Positions 52,808-62,065 of a stretch of 64,000 nt of DNA are shown here, in pieces (within the stretch, counting starts at the first letter, position 1; the number at the start of each line of letters is the position of its first letter). The position numbers and the translations under genes were made by a program. Under the pieces are notes generated by a model that saw only the letters and a program-made list of their open reading frames with translations, had not been told where the DNA came from and did not search any database. The DNA lies in assembly GCA_002315735.1 (NCBI GenBank), contig DCIA01000007.1, forward strand, positions 62,001 to 126,000. The letters are read 5' to 3'. The stretch comes from Clostridiales bacterium UBA1738. GTDB taxonomy: Bacteria; Bacillota; Clostridia; UBA1381.

Positions 52808-53972
52808 ACTCCCTGCAGGTGTGTTCTCACGAAACGCCGACACAGATGTTCAGACCGACCTGATTATACTCCGTAAGCGTGCAAACAGTGAAAAGCCGAG
52901 TGGCGATAGCATATTGAATGTTATCACAAACAAAGACGGGTTGCGTATAAATGAGTATTTTGAAAAACATCCTGAAAATGTTTTGGGCGTTCTTTCAAAA
53001 GGCACTAACGCTTGGGGGGAAATAACAACAGTCCTTGATGATGGTAGCTTTTACGATAAACTTGAAACCGCTATGAAGAAGCTACCGAAAGATTTATTCT
53101 CCGGCAAAACAGAACTAAAGCCTATCGAAACTATTGTATCAGTAAGTGACAAACCGAGGTTCTTTGAAAAGAACGGTAAGATATACTCTGACGATGGTGC
53201 AGGAACGGCAACACAGGTAACAAACCGTGAACAGACAGTCCGTGACTATATGGCCGTGCGTGATGCGTACAAAGAGCTGTTAAATGCTTATGAGCTTGAC
53301 AAGTTTGAGGAAGATATAAAACCTCTGCGTGATGCTCTTTCCAAAGCATACGACAAATTCTACAAGGCACACACCGCTATTACAGGTGACGGCAAAAAGA
53401 AAATCGGAAATACTAAGTGTAAAAACAACACTTTCCTTGAAGCTGATGCTGATTATTATTTGGTTAGTGGTCTTGAATACTACAATGCAAAAGACGGCAA
53501 ATTTGAAAAATCAGCACTGTTTGAAAAAGATACTCTCAGGAAAAAGAGAGTTACAAGCGTTGATGCTGCATCTGATGCGTTGGCGGTATCTCTTAACGAA
53601 AGCGGACATATTGATTTTGAGAGAATGAAAGAGCTGACCGGGAAAACAGAAACACAGCTTGTAGAGGAATTAAAGGGCGAAATCGTACTCACTCCTGAGG
53701 GTGAATATGTTTTGACCGACATATATTTGTCAGGTAATATCTATGAGAAATTAGAAGCTGTAAAGGGTAAATCTGAATTTAAGGAACAACAGGCGATGCT
53801 TGAAGCGGTATTGCCTACTCCGAAAGATGCTTCCTCTATCACCGTTAAACTCGGTGCAAACTACATTGAGCCGTCCTATATTCAGGACTTTGTTGCTGAC
53901 ATACTATTATTGCAAACGGCGAAAGCTATAAACAGTATAAGGCAATGGGTGGCGGTCATTCCTCAGAGTTAA
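52773..53972 (+). pseudogene. Giant polyvalent protein remnant, piece 2 (end of N6-adenine methylase region)
   Basis: Second frame, open from 52773. It begins in the C-terminal part of an adenine-methylase-like domain: CYKLPAGVFSRNADTDVQTDLIILRKR corresponds to the conserved (R/K)LPxGxFxxNAxTxVxTDIIxLxKR block of DarB/N12-class methylase-helicase proteins. The upstream catalytic NPPY half is missing. The rest (KRVTSVDAASDALAVSLNESG, GEYVLTDIYLSGN, GANYIEPSYIQDFVADIL) is typical linker sequence of these giant proteins. The frame breaks near 53900-53915; the helicase that should follow is absent. Confidence 0.65.
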
Positions 53973-55579
53973 GTGCAAATATTAAAAATATTAAATCAAC
54001 TTTGCGTAAAGTGGCACAGAAAGATATGGGGAAAGCAAGACGATTGGCATACTCAATATTCAGGCACCCGGTTGAAACGGTCGCATCATTTAACGATTTA
54101 ATCGAAAGTGTGCCAAGATTTGCAGAATTCCAAAGAACGCTTACAAATGGTGGTGACCTGCAAGAAGCTATATTTAATGCAAGCGACCTTACTACGAACT
54201 TTAAGCGTAGTGGTAGCGGTGATACGGCAAAGGCAGTCAATAAAATTATTATGTTTAACAATGCAGCTATACAAGGTCTTGATAAGGCATTCCGGACAAT
54301 TACAAATAAAGATATTAAGAAGCGTTACAAAACATTATTAAAGTGGTTACTCAATGCTTTGATTATGGGTATTCTCGGTTACCTCTATAATAATGAAGTT
54401 GATGAGGAAGGTTATAAAAACCTGTCGGCATATAAGAAAAATAATTTTTATAATTATGCTCTTGGTGATGGAAAGTTTATATCCCTTCCGAAGCCAAGGG
54501 AAAATGCTTTACTTGATACCTTGACAGAAAGAACTTTTGAATACCTGCTCAATGAAAACGAAGAAGCGTTCTATGATTTTGGAACATACTTAGGTCAGCA
54601 ATTATTACCGCCAATGCTACCCGACACCATCGACCCTGTTAATGCAGCACGCTCTGTATTAGGTAGTACCGTCTTAGGTGGGTTAGTAGATGTTGGATTT
54701 AATCAAGACTTTAAGGGAACTCCTATTGAGGGTGCGTATGATAAGTACATTCCGAGCAACGAGAGGTACACAGAAAGCACTTCAAAGGTTGCTTATGCCT
54801 TAGGGAAAACACAACTTGCAAGAGATATTGATATGTCACCAAAGAAAATAGACCACCTTATTTCCTCTTACGCAGGTATTCTCGGTCAGGTTAACAAAGC
54901 ATTATTCCCGATAAATCCTGAACGCAAAGACAAAAGTGTTGGTCTGAGAAACAAATTTATATCTGACAGTAACTATTCTACCGATGTCCTTAATAAAATG
55001 TATGAGAATGAGGAAAAGGCAGAGAAAGCATTTCAATATGCAGGAACTATCGACAAGGCTGTAGAATACGAGCAGAACGCTATAATCACAAGTTACATTT
55101 CGGGTATGAATAAAGCCATAAAAGCTCTGCCTGAAAGTGAACAAAGAAATGGTCGGGTCTATTTGCTCCAAACTCTTAATCGTTGGGATTATAACAATAC
55201 TACATCGCAAACAAATATGCTTAGCCGTCTTGATGGTGAAAAGGTTTCTGACGGTGTTATTATCACGGACTTACCTAAATCCACAATGGAATGGACTGTT
55301 TATGAAACAAACTCAAACGGCAACAGGATAAAGCGTGCAGATGGAAGCTACCTCAGAACCAAGTGCGAATATCAAATGACACCGCAAGAGTATGATGCCT
55401 ATATCAAGGACTACTTAAACTTAGTTGAAAAATATCGTACTTGGCAGGGCAACAATATTTCTAATACAGCAGATTACACAGCGGCTTTAGAGGAAACAAG
55501 CACAGAAGTTAAAAAGGTACTGAATAAAAAGTATCAGCAGAAATACTACGGTAAAGCTCAGAAATCTGTCAAGGAATAA
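53900..55579 (+). pseudogene. Giant polyvalent protein remnant, piece 3 (C-terminal LPD38-like domain)
   Basis: Third frame, open from 53900 and reading ANGESYKQYKAMGGGHSSEL, so the ATG at 53945 is probably internal. About 545 residues matching the C-terminal large-polyvalent-protein-associated domain (LPD38 type): helical region with RLAYSIFRHPVETVASFNDLIE, NAAIQGLDKAFRTI, a hydrophobic segment (LLKWLLNALIMGILGYLYNN), and a coiled C-terminus (ALEETSTEVKKVLNKKY) ending at 55579. Long and intact enough to be expressed on its own, but it has no clear ribosome site. Confidence 0.65.
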
Positions 55580-55860
55580 TGTGTTACTAAAAGTGCAACA
55601 AATGGTGTTACAGGCTGAAAAGCGTGTAAATATGTAACGAAATCACTTGTTACATAAAAACAGATGTAACACCATTTGTAATTTTAATTGTTACACTCAA
55701 AATCTGCAATATAAAAGGGTTTTCCCTTGTTTGTAAACAATGTAACATTTATTTCCTATTAAGTATTAAATAAAGAGTTTATAGAGAAAAAATATTCTTT
55801 ACGCCTATGTATATGCGTGTGTATAGGAATTTGTTTGTAACTCCGTAACATAAGTATAAA
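55580..55860. repeat. TGTTAC-rich inverted-repeat region
   Basis: Gene-free. At least eight copies of TGTTAC or its complement GTAACA lie within about 270 bases. They include a perfect 15-bp inverted repeat ACAAATGGTGTTACA (55598-55612) / TGTAACACCATTTGT (55665-55679) enclosing a second perfect repeat TATGTAAC (55631-55638) / GTTACATA (55649-55656); further copies lie near 55689, 55741 and 55846. It could be a protein-binding array (replication, partition, recombinase arm sites) of the element whose last gene ends at 55579. Confidence 0.7.
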
Positions 55861-55862
55861 AA

Positions 55863-55900
55863 TAAAACTCCGCAACAGGTTTTACCTGCTACGGAGTTTT
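55863..55900 (-). terminator. Terminator of the tRNA cluster
   Basis: AAAACTCCG ... CGGAGTTTT with an inner ACAGG/CCTG(C) stem; on the minus strand it is followed by TTTTATTTTTA. Confidence 0.8.
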
Positions 55901-55940
55901 ACTATTATCGCAAACATAAACAGTTCGGATAATACGCTTA

Positions 55941-56016
55941 TGGTGAGCCATCGGGAATTCGAATCCCGGACAACTTGATTAAAAGTCAAGTGCTCTGCCA
56001 ACTGAGCTAATGGCCC
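55941..56016 (-). tRNA. tRNA-Lys(UUU)
   Basis: 76 bases with encoded CCA. Anticodon loop between CTTGA and TCAAG reads CTTTTAA, anticodon TTT. D arm AGCTCAGTTGGCAGAGC and T loop GGATTCGAATTCC are normal. Confidence 0.96.
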
Positions 56017-56092
56017 TGGCAGGGATGGAAGGAATCGAACCTTCGAAATGCCAGAATCAAAATCTGGTGCCTTAACCGCTTGGCTACATCCC
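56017..56092 (-). tRNA. tRNA-Gln(UUG)
   Basis: 76 bases with encoded CCA, directly abutting tRNA-Lys. Anticodon stem CCAGA/TCTGG, loop TTTTGAT, anticodon TTG. Acceptor GGGATG(T)...CATCCC. Confidence 0.95.
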
Positions 56093-56113
56093 TATATTAA
56101 ATAAAGTAGAATG

Positions 56114-56191
56114 TGGGGTGGATAGTGGGATTCGAACCCACGACATTCAGTGCCACAAACTGACGCTCTAACCAGCTGAACTATATCCACC
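56114..56191 (-). tRNA. tRNA-His(GUG)
   Basis: Anticodon stem GTCAGT/ACTGAAT region with loop TTGTGGC, anticodon GTG. The extra G(-1) required by histidyl-tRNA synthetase is encoded (56191). CCA encoded. Confidence 0.95.
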
Positions 56192-56203
56192 ATATCAAAT
56201 AAA

Positions 56204-56280
<77 letters not shown>

Positions 56281-56287
56281 ATAAAAA

Positions 56288-56361
56288 TGGAGCGGGTGAT
56301 GGGAATCGAACCCACACAACCAGCTTGGAAGGCTGGGATTCTACCATTGAACTACACCCGC
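56288..56361 (-). tRNA. tRNA-Gly(UCC)
   Basis: 74 bases with CCA. Anticodon stem CCAGC/GCTGG, loop CTTCCAA, anticodon TCC. First gene of the five-tRNA minus-strand transcript. Confidence 0.96.
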
Positions 56362-56379
56362 ATATTTGGAACGACTGAT

Positions 56380-56408
56380 ATATTATCACATGATTTCGGA
56401 ATTGTCAA
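56380..56408 (-). promoter_or_regulatory. tRNA cluster promoter
   Basis: Minus strand TTGACA (56408-56403), 17-base spacer, TAATAT (56385-56380), 18 bases upstream of tRNA-Gly. Confidence 0.85.
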
Positions 56409-56550
56409 GAGAAAAAATCATCTTTTTTCATCTTTTTTTCATTTTTTGCTTTGCTGTAAATTTTTTTGCTTGTCAATTGTTTTAAACATAGATTATTCGG
56501 CACGATTATTGGTTATTGTGCACAAAAATATTCATTTTATTTAAAAGGCT

Positions 56551-56579
56551 TTGACATAGTATAAAAAATAATATAATAT
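56551..56579 (+). promoter_or_regulatory. Promoter of the zinc-ribbon/Ig-like/GPH operon
   Basis: TTGACA (56551-56556), 17-base spacer, TAATAT (56574-56579), 35 bases before the TTG start. Confidence 0.8.
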
Positions 56580-56614
56580 ATAAACATAATTCCACTAACG
56601 GGAGGTATGATCAA

Positions 56615-57505
56615 TTGGCTGTATGTCCTAAATGTCAAAAAAAGATACCAATTTATCATCTTGGACAGATGTGCCCGCATTGCGGTGTCAATATGAGGTT
56701 TTATAACTTCGATGTCAACTTCTATCGTGATGCGAAGCGTGCAGAGCTTTCGCTTGCCAAGACGAGCATTTTCATTTCTCATGTCAAGGCATCTTTTATC
56801 GGCTCTGTGCTCACAAAGGTCAGGCTTTGCCTTATGCTTCTTCCGATTGTTTCGTTGCTCGCTCCGTTTGCAAATGCGGCTGTTAAGCTGCCTTTTATTG
56901 ACGGAAGCATAACGGCTTCGGGTCTCGGTCTTTATTCTGCTTTTTCGCAGGGATATTTGGACTTCATTCTTTCGATGATAAAGGGCGGTGCAGATGCGGC
57001 GGCTTTCAAAGCTCTGCTTTTTCCTCTTGGTGCGATTGCGGTTCTTGCACTGCTTGCGTTGCTTATTCTTATTCTTACTCTGCTTTCGTTTGCAAGCATT
57101 AAAAAGATGCACAAGGTTCTTTGCGGCTTCGGGCTTGTGGGAGCACTTGTTTCTGTTGCGGCAGGCATCCTTTCTCTGAGATTTGTTTCCGTTGCTTCGG
57201 CTTCGGCAGGAACAATTCTCAGCGGTTCGGTTTCGTTTGGCTCAATAATTGCCGCTGTTGCATTCGGTGCAAACTTTGTTATTAACCTTCTCATTGCGAA
57301 AAAAGGTTATAACATTGAATATAAAGAAGGTGTTCTCGAAAGAGCTGAAATTGCAAAGAAGGTCAAGGCGGGAGAAATCAACCTTGACGACCTTCCTCAG
57401 CCTGTTGTTGAAACGGAAGAAACAAGAGAGATTGACCGTGAAATAGAAAGACAGCAACAGCTCTACCGTGAAAAGGAAGGAGGCACTGACGATGAAGAAA
57501 TTTAA
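56615..57505 (+). CDS. Zinc-ribbon membrane protein of unknown function
   Basis: 296 residues from TTG 56615, 9 bases after GGGAGG (the ATG at 56607 is out of frame). An N-terminal four-cysteine zinc ribbon (CPKCQKKIP...MCPHCGVNM, residues 4-27) precedes about four hydrophobic segments (about 68-92, 138-165, 172-195, 205-228) and a charged C-terminal tail (about 235-296, rich in Glu/Arg, EIDREIERQQQLYREKEGG). I do not recognise the family. Its end overlaps the next gene by 14 bases, so the two are coupled. Base composition is visibly higher in GC than the left 52 kb. Confidence 0.75.
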   Translation: MAVCPKCQKKIPIYHLGQMCPHCGVNMRFYNFDVNFYRDAKRAELSLAKTSIFISHVKASFIGSVLTKVRLCLMLLPIVSLLAPFANAAVKLPFIDGSITASGLGLYSAFSQGYLDFILSMIKGGADAAAFKALLFPLGAIAVLALLALLILILTLLSFASIKKMHKVLCGFGLVGALVSVAAGILSLRFVSVASASAGTILSGSVSFGSIIAAVAFGANFVINLLIAKKGYNIEYKEGVLERAEIAKKVKAGEINLDDLPQPVVETEETREIDREIERQQQLYREKEGGTDDEEI

Positions 57506-58871
57506 CTGGAAGAAGCACATTTATAAGATTGTTGTAGTAGTTCTTGTTGTGTTCTTTGTCGGCGGTGTCGGAATAGGAGCCGCAAACATTCTTTCAATCG
57601 AGGGAACATATGAGCTTTATTCTCCGAAGGGCTCTCTTTCACCTATTCCCGAAACGCAGGAGGATGCAGTAGCTTACATAAATTCGGCAATAACAAAGGC
57701 GATTGAAACGAAGCCGCTCACAACGATGAATGAATCATTTTCGATTGACGATGATTCGGTGAAGAATTCGGCAGAGAATGAGCAGCTCAATGCCGCAGCA
57801 GTTCTTGCGGTTGACAGCATTGAAAATGCAGTTGAAGATTCCTTCGAAGCAAAGGAAGCCGGATACGGCGAATCCTCAGCAGAATTTCTCCATGTGCTCG
57901 GCATCAATCCTGCCGATGTTGAAGATTTTTCAATCAATTTCAAGTATTTCAAATGCTCGATGTGCGAATCACATATTGATTCTGAGGATTTTGCCGAGAA
58001 ATGTCCCGAATGCGGAAATATCAACACTCTCAACGAAAGGTTCAGCGATGAATACGATATTGAGCTGAAGATTAAACCGAATTCCGCAACGGCAGGGGAA
58101 AGCATATTCCCTAAAACCGAAAGCATTGGAAAAACCATTTCCGATGCAGGCGAGGGATACTATACCGCAGGTGATACGGAGAAATCGGTAACCGATTGCC
58201 TCGTTTATGCAAAAATCAACCGTCTTACCGATGAAATTCAAGAGCTTCGCTTCGAAATGACCTCCGAATTCAAAGCTCCGATTTCTCTTCAGGGTGCATA
58301 TGCAGACCTCGGAAGCGTTGATGTCAGTGCAACCGCAACGGATAAATATTCCTATTCATTCACATGGGCAGGAATAAGACTTGATAAGAATGAAACAACC
58401 ATTGAGCTTGGTTCTTCAGAGGTTCTCAAGGCAACGCTTATCTGCGATAACCCGATTGATTATTCGGCAAAATGGTCTTCCGATAATGAGGATGTTCTTA
58501 CGGTTGATGAAGAGGGCTACCTCAAAACTCATAAGAAATTCGGCGATGCGAATATTACCGCCGAATATGAATTCAACGGCGTAACATATAAGGATACCTG
58601 CCTTGTTCATGTCGGAGTTCCCGTTGAGGGCGTTGACCTCAACAAGGGCAAGCTTGAGCTTAAAGAAGGGGAAACATTCCAGCTTGTTGCAGAGTTTGAC
58701 CCGAAGGATTCAACAAACACAAAATGCTACTGGTTCACGAATGATGAATCTGTTGCAAAAATTGACGAAAGCGGTGTTATCACCGCAGTCGGAAAAGGTT
58801 CAACAAAGGTATTTGTTGTTACCGATTTCGGCAACTTCTATTCATCCTGCGAAGTGGAGGTGACAAACTGA
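57492..58871 (+). CDS. Membrane-anchored protein with internal zinc ribbon and two Ig-like (Big_2) domains
   Basis: 459 residues from ATG 57492 (AAGGAGG at 57475-57481; the frame opens 8 codons earlier). One N-terminal membrane segment (about 8-30, KIVVVVLVVFFVGGVGIGAANIL), an extracytoplasmic region with a rubredoxin-like four-cysteine knuckle (CSMCESHIDSEDFAEKCPECG, about 155-175), then two bacterial Ig-like group 2 repeats (about 295-375 and 378-459: ETTIELGSSEVLKATL, WSSDNEDVLTVDEEGYLKT; GKLELKEGETFQLVAEF, WFTNDESVAKIDESGVIT). No enzyme domain was seen. Probably acts at the cell surface with the flanking membrane proteins. Confidence 0.8.
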   Translation: MKKFNWKKHIYKIVVVVLVVFFVGGVGIGAANILSIEGTYELYSPKGSLSPIPETQEDAVAYINSAITKAIETKPLTTMNESFSIDDDSVKNSAENEQLNAAAVLAVDSIENAVEDSFEAKEAGYGESSAEFLHVLGINPADVEDFSINFKYFKCSMCESHIDSEDFAEKCPECGNINTLNERFSDEYDIELKIKPNSATAGESIFPKTESIGKTISDAGEGYYTAGDTEKSVTDCLVYAKINRLTDEIQELRFEMTSEFKAPISLQGAYADLGSVDVSATATDKYSYSFTWAGIRLDKNETTIELGSSEVLKATLICDNPIDYSAKWSSDNEDVLTVDEEGYLKTHKKFGDANITAEYEFNGVTYKDTCLVHVGVPVEGVDLNKGKLELKEGETFQLVAEFDPKDSTNTKCYWFTNDESVAKIDESGVITAVGKGSTKVFVVTDFGNFYSSCEVEVTN

Positions 58872-58872
58872 T

Positions 58873-60462
58873 ATGGCAGAAGAACAGAAAAACGCAATAA
58901 GATCGTTCTTTGATGCGGAAGATAATTCCGCCGCTTCTCTTGACAAACAGAAGCTCAACAAATACAGCAACATCGCAGTCAAGATGTTCCACACTCCCGT
59001 GCTTGACGGCAAGGAGCTTGCGGTTCCGGCTATTGCACAGTTTGCCACAAAGGTGCTTAAGGGCGTTGAAATTTACGAAACTCTTTATTTCGTAAATGTT
59101 CTGAAAATCAATATGATTTATGTTACCGCAATCAAAGCACTTATCGGCATTTACGATGTTCTCAATGACCCTCTCATGGGAATTGCTTATGACAGAACGA
59201 GAACCCGTTGGGGTAAGGCAAGACCTTATATCCTTTTCGGTGCTCTTCCTTATTTCGTTGCAACCGCAATTATGTATTCGGGTGCATTGTTCCTGAAGAA
59301 TCCGTCGGGAAATGACCCGAAAAAGATTATGTTTGTTTTCATAATGCTGTTCATTAAGGAAACATTCTCAACCATTTATAACATACCGAGAGATAATATT
59401 CTGACGCTGATGACGCCCAACCCAAAGGACCGAATAAATGTCAACCTTCTTCAGACATATATCGGCGAATGGGGCTCACAGCTTGTTTATGCAATTTTCC
59501 TTCCTCTCATGGAGCTTAACAACAAGGGATATATCTCGCTTCCGATTTCATCGCTTTTTGCTATTCTCGGTTGGATTGCCGCAGGAATCGGCATCGCCGG
59601 CAACATAGCAATGGCGGTCACCTGCAAGGAAAGAGTTATGCTTCAGCAGAAGCCTGCTCCCGTTGAAAAGAGCATTTTCTACGTTCTTAAGAATAAGTAT
59701 ATGCTCCGTAACTTCATCGCAAACTTCTCAACCTCATGGTGGGCAGACGGCGGCTACTCATGGGATGTTGTTTCTCAGCAGGAAATTCTCGGCGGTACAA
59801 TCTGGTCGCTTATCGCATATACGCCTTATAACATTCTTGACCCTGTTTCGGTCACCTTTATCCCCAAATTCGCAAAGATGTTCAAAAACAATAACAGAAA
59901 TGAGCTTATTGCTCTTCGCCTGTGGGATGTTGTGTGCGTAGTCGGTATGTGGTCGGCTATTCCGTTTATCGACAAGAAGTATGTTGTTATGATTATCTAT
60001 GCGATATTCTACGGAATCAACGCCATCAATAACGGACCTGCGAATGTTGTTGAGGGCGAAATCGGCAGAGAAATCAGCGACTATACCGAATATGTAACGG
60101 GCGAACGCCCTGACGGTTCTGTTAATATTCTTACAAACCTCATCACGAAGATTACCGCTCCTCTCAATGCGATTCTTACGGTTATGCTCTTCAAATGGTC
60201 AGGCTATGACACAACCATTGATATGCTTCCGTGGTCACAGGGCAACAAGAAGGTTTATCAGAAGGTATGGTTCCTCTTCAACGGAATCAATGTTCTTCCG
60301 AGAATTGTTAAGGTTATTCCTTATTTCTTCTATGACCTTGTTGGAGAGAAGAGAGAAAAGATGTATGTTGAGCTTAACGAACGCCGTGCACTTATGGCGA
60401 AGAAAACAGAGGGCATGGATGAGGGCGTTGACGAAATGATTGAAATGCTCGCAGAAGAATGA
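58873..60462 (+). CDS. GPH-family (MFS_2) sugar:cation symporter
   Basis: 529 residues with about 12 hydrophobic segments. The family signature DVLNDPLMGIAYDRTRTRWGKARPYILFGALPYF is complete. N-terminal cytoplasmic extension of about 60 residues and a charged C-terminal tail (about 500-529) are longer than usual; a MelB-type C-terminal regulatory domain is absent. The gene starts 2 bases after the Ig-like gene, with GGAGG at 58856-58860. No glycoside hydrolase is beside it, so the substrate is unknown. Ends before a strong terminator. Confidence 0.88.
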   Translation: MAEEQKNAIRSFFDAEDNSAASLDKQKLNKYSNIAVKMFHTPVLDGKELAVPAIAQFATKVLKGVEIYETLYFVNVLKINMIYVTAIKALIGIYDVLNDPLMGIAYDRTRTRWGKARPYILFGALPYFVATAIMYSGALFLKNPSGNDPKKIMFVFIMLFIKETFSTIYNIPRDNILTLMTPNPKDRINVNLLQTYIGEWGSQLVYAIFLPLMELNNKGYISLPISSLFAILGWIAAGIGIAGNIAMAVTCKERVMLQQKPAPVEKSIFYVLKNKYMLRNFIANFSTSWWADGGYSWDVVSQQEILGGTIWSLIAYTPYNILDPVSVTFIPKFAKMFKNNNRNELIALRLWDVVCVVGMWSAIPFIDKKYVVMIIYAIFYGINAINNGPANVVEGEIGREISDYTEYVTGERPDGSVNILTNLITKITAPLNAILTVMLFKWSGYDTTIDMLPWSQGNKKVYQKVWFLFNGINVLPRIVKVIPYFFYDLVGEKREKMYVELNERRALMAKKTEGMDEGVDEMIEMLAEE

Positions 60463-60477
60463 TAACAAAATGATAAG

Positions 60478-60518
60478 GAGCTTTAAGTTCTGACGGTATC
60501 GGAACTTAAAGCTCTTTT
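60478..60518 (+). terminator. Terminator after the GPH gene
   Basis: Perfect 13-bp stem GAGCTTTAAGTTC / GAACTTAAAGCTC with an 11-base loop and TTTT; may also serve the convergent DUF4364 gene. Confidence 0.88.
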
Positions 60519-60520
60519 GG

Positions 60521-61066
60521 TTATGTATAAAGCGATGAAACAATATTCGAATAAATTTTTGATGGGTCCTTCAGAAGCTTATGCTTCATATCCTGTGCCT
60601 GCTCAATATCGGCGGCATAGAGCGAAAGCTCCATGAGCTTGATTTCATCGTGCATGATGCGGAATCTGACATTATATCCGTTTTCGATTTTTTGAATTTC
60701 AACGCAGTTTTCTTTTTCGTTTTTTTCAAGAAGCTGAAGCTTTTCAACATCTGCAAGAGCAGTTTCTTTAACCGAAACGGGAAGCTCATCAGAAAGCTCA
60801 CGGAGCGAAATAATGCCCTTTTCCGTAAGAGAAAGAATATTGTTTTCGTTATTCAGAATTCCGTTTTCCGTCAGCTCCTGAATTGAATCAATTATTTCAA
60901 AATAATTCGCAAGCCCGTGAAGCTGCATGGCTTCGGTTAAAAGCGAAGTGGTAAGTGCACGGGTTGATGAACCTGCAAGAAATGTTATGAGAATTCTGAT
61001 CTGCGTTGAGTTTCGCAGACCGCCGGGTTCAACACCTGCATCAAATGTATCAAATTCGTTATCCAT
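60521..61066 (-). CDS. DUF4364-family protein
   Basis: 181 residues from ATG 61066 (AAAGGAGAC 6 bases before), overlapping the end of truB by 8 bases. Matches the DUF4364 proteins common in Clostridia: N-terminal helical part LRNSTQIRILITFL, NYFEIIDSIQELTENGIL and LTEKGIISLRELSDELP suggest a winged-helix fold, then a beta-rich C-terminal half (CVEIQKIENGYNVRFRIMHDEIKLMELSLY). Function unknown, possibly a DNA-binding regulator. Confidence 0.82.
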   Translation of the reverse strand: MDNEFDTFDAGVEPGGLRNSTQIRILITFLAGSSTRALTTSLLTEAMQLHGLANYFEIIDSIQELTENGILNNENNILSLTEKGIISLRELSDELPVSVKETALADVEKLQLLEKNEKENCVEIQKIENGYNVRFRIMHDEIKLMELSLYAADIEQAQDMKHKLLKDPSKIYSNIVSSLYT

Positions 61067-61946
61067 TGCTGTCTCCTTTAAATACTCTCTTGACCTTAAG
61101 AAGCTCCGTTCCGTCATTTTCACCTATGCCGATGAAAACGTTTTCGGGGTCATAAATTCTGTATAAACCGATTTCCGTTCTGACATTCAGTCTTTCCGTG
61201 AAAAGCTCACCGCCGTTTGAAAATCTTTTTGCCTGTGCCGCAGTAACTCTTATTGCAGGATAGGCGGTCATGGCTTCTTCAACGGGAATGAGAAAATCTT
61301 CGGGATTTCCGCTTTCAAGCTCCTCAAGCGTTACTGCTTTTGAAATGTCGAAGCCGTTTGCCTTCGTTCTGCGAAGAGCAGTCAGAACCGCTCCGCAGCC
61401 GAGCTTTTCGCCGATGTCGCTTATCAGCGTTCTGACATATGTGCCTGATGAGCATTCAACATTTATTGTATATTCGTTTTCATTGACATTATCGAGAAAT
61501 TCGATAGAAAAGATGTTAACCATTCTCGTCGGTCTTTCGGCTTCAATTCCCTTTCTTGCAAGCTCGTAAAGTCTCTGACCGTTGACGGAAACTGCCGAAT
61601 ACATGGGCGGAAGCTGCTCAATTTCTCCGATGAATTCCTTGGCGGTGTTCTTAACATCTTCCTCGGAAGCGGTGACTTCTCTTTCCTCGAGAACCTTGCC
61701 CGTTATGTCAAGAGTATCTGTTGTTATACCGAGGCGGAATGAAGCGGTATACGCCTTATCGTGACTCGGAAGAAGCTCGCAGAATCTTGTTGCTCTGCCG
61801 AGAAGAATGGTCATAACGCCCGTTGCCATCGGGTCAAGAGTGCCGCTGTGACCGCATTTTTTCTCTTTGCATATCCTTCTCACCCTTGCAACTGCACCGA
61901 ATGAGGTTATGCCCTCGGGTTTATCAATAAGAATAAGTCCGGTCAT
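61059..61946 (-). CDS. truB: tRNA pseudouridine(55) synthase
   Basis: 295 residues. GLILIDKPEGITSF N-terminus, catalytic Asp in KKCGHSGTLDPMATGVMTILLG (about residue 40), TASFRLGITTDTLDITG, YSAVSVNGQRLYELARKG, and RCSSGTYVR-type motif (ECSSGTYVRTLISDIG), with a C-terminal PUA-like domain. Makes pseudouridine 55 in the T loop of tRNAs. Start 61946 has AAAGGCGAAG. Its usual neighbours (rbfA, ribF) are absent. Confidence 0.95.
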   Translation of the reverse strand: MTGLILIDKPEGITSFGAVARVRRICKEKKCGHSGTLDPMATGVMTILLGRATRFCELLPSHDKAYTASFRLGITTDTLDITGKVLEEREVTASEEDVKNTAKEFIGEIEQLPPMYSAVSVNGQRLYELARKGIEAERPTRMVNIFSIEFLDNVNENEYTINVECSSGTYVRTLISDIGEKLGCGAVLTALRRTKANGFDISKAVTLEELESGNPEDFLIPVEEAMTAYPAIRVTAAQAKRFSNGGELFTERLNVRTEIGLYRIYDPENVFIGIGENDGTELLKVKRVFKGDSNG

Positions 61947-61975
61947 TTTCTTCGCCTTTCATGTTTAATAGAGAA

Positions 61976-62004
61976 ATTATACCATAATCCTGAGATTGTT
62001 TCAA
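61976..62004 (-). promoter_or_regulatory. truB promoter
   Basis: Minus strand TTGAAA (62004-61999), 17-base spacer, TATAAT (61981-61976). Confidence 0.78.
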
Positions 62005-62015
62005 TACAAAAAACA

Positions 62016-62045
62016 AAAAGCCTCCCCGAAAAAGGAAGGCTTTTA
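62016..62045 (-). terminator. Terminator of the zinc-ribbon gene
   Basis: AAAAGCCTTCC / GGNAGGCTTTTT type hairpin on the minus strand, T run on its 3' side. Confidence 0.8.
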
Positions 62046-62065
62046 TCAGCATATATTAATTGGGC

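Noticed and set aside
55941..56016. tRNA-Lys 3' end as attachment site of the 52.2-55.6 kb element
   Set aside because: No copy of the tRNA-Lys 3' sequence was found near the left boundary at 52.19 kb, and no integrase gene is present.
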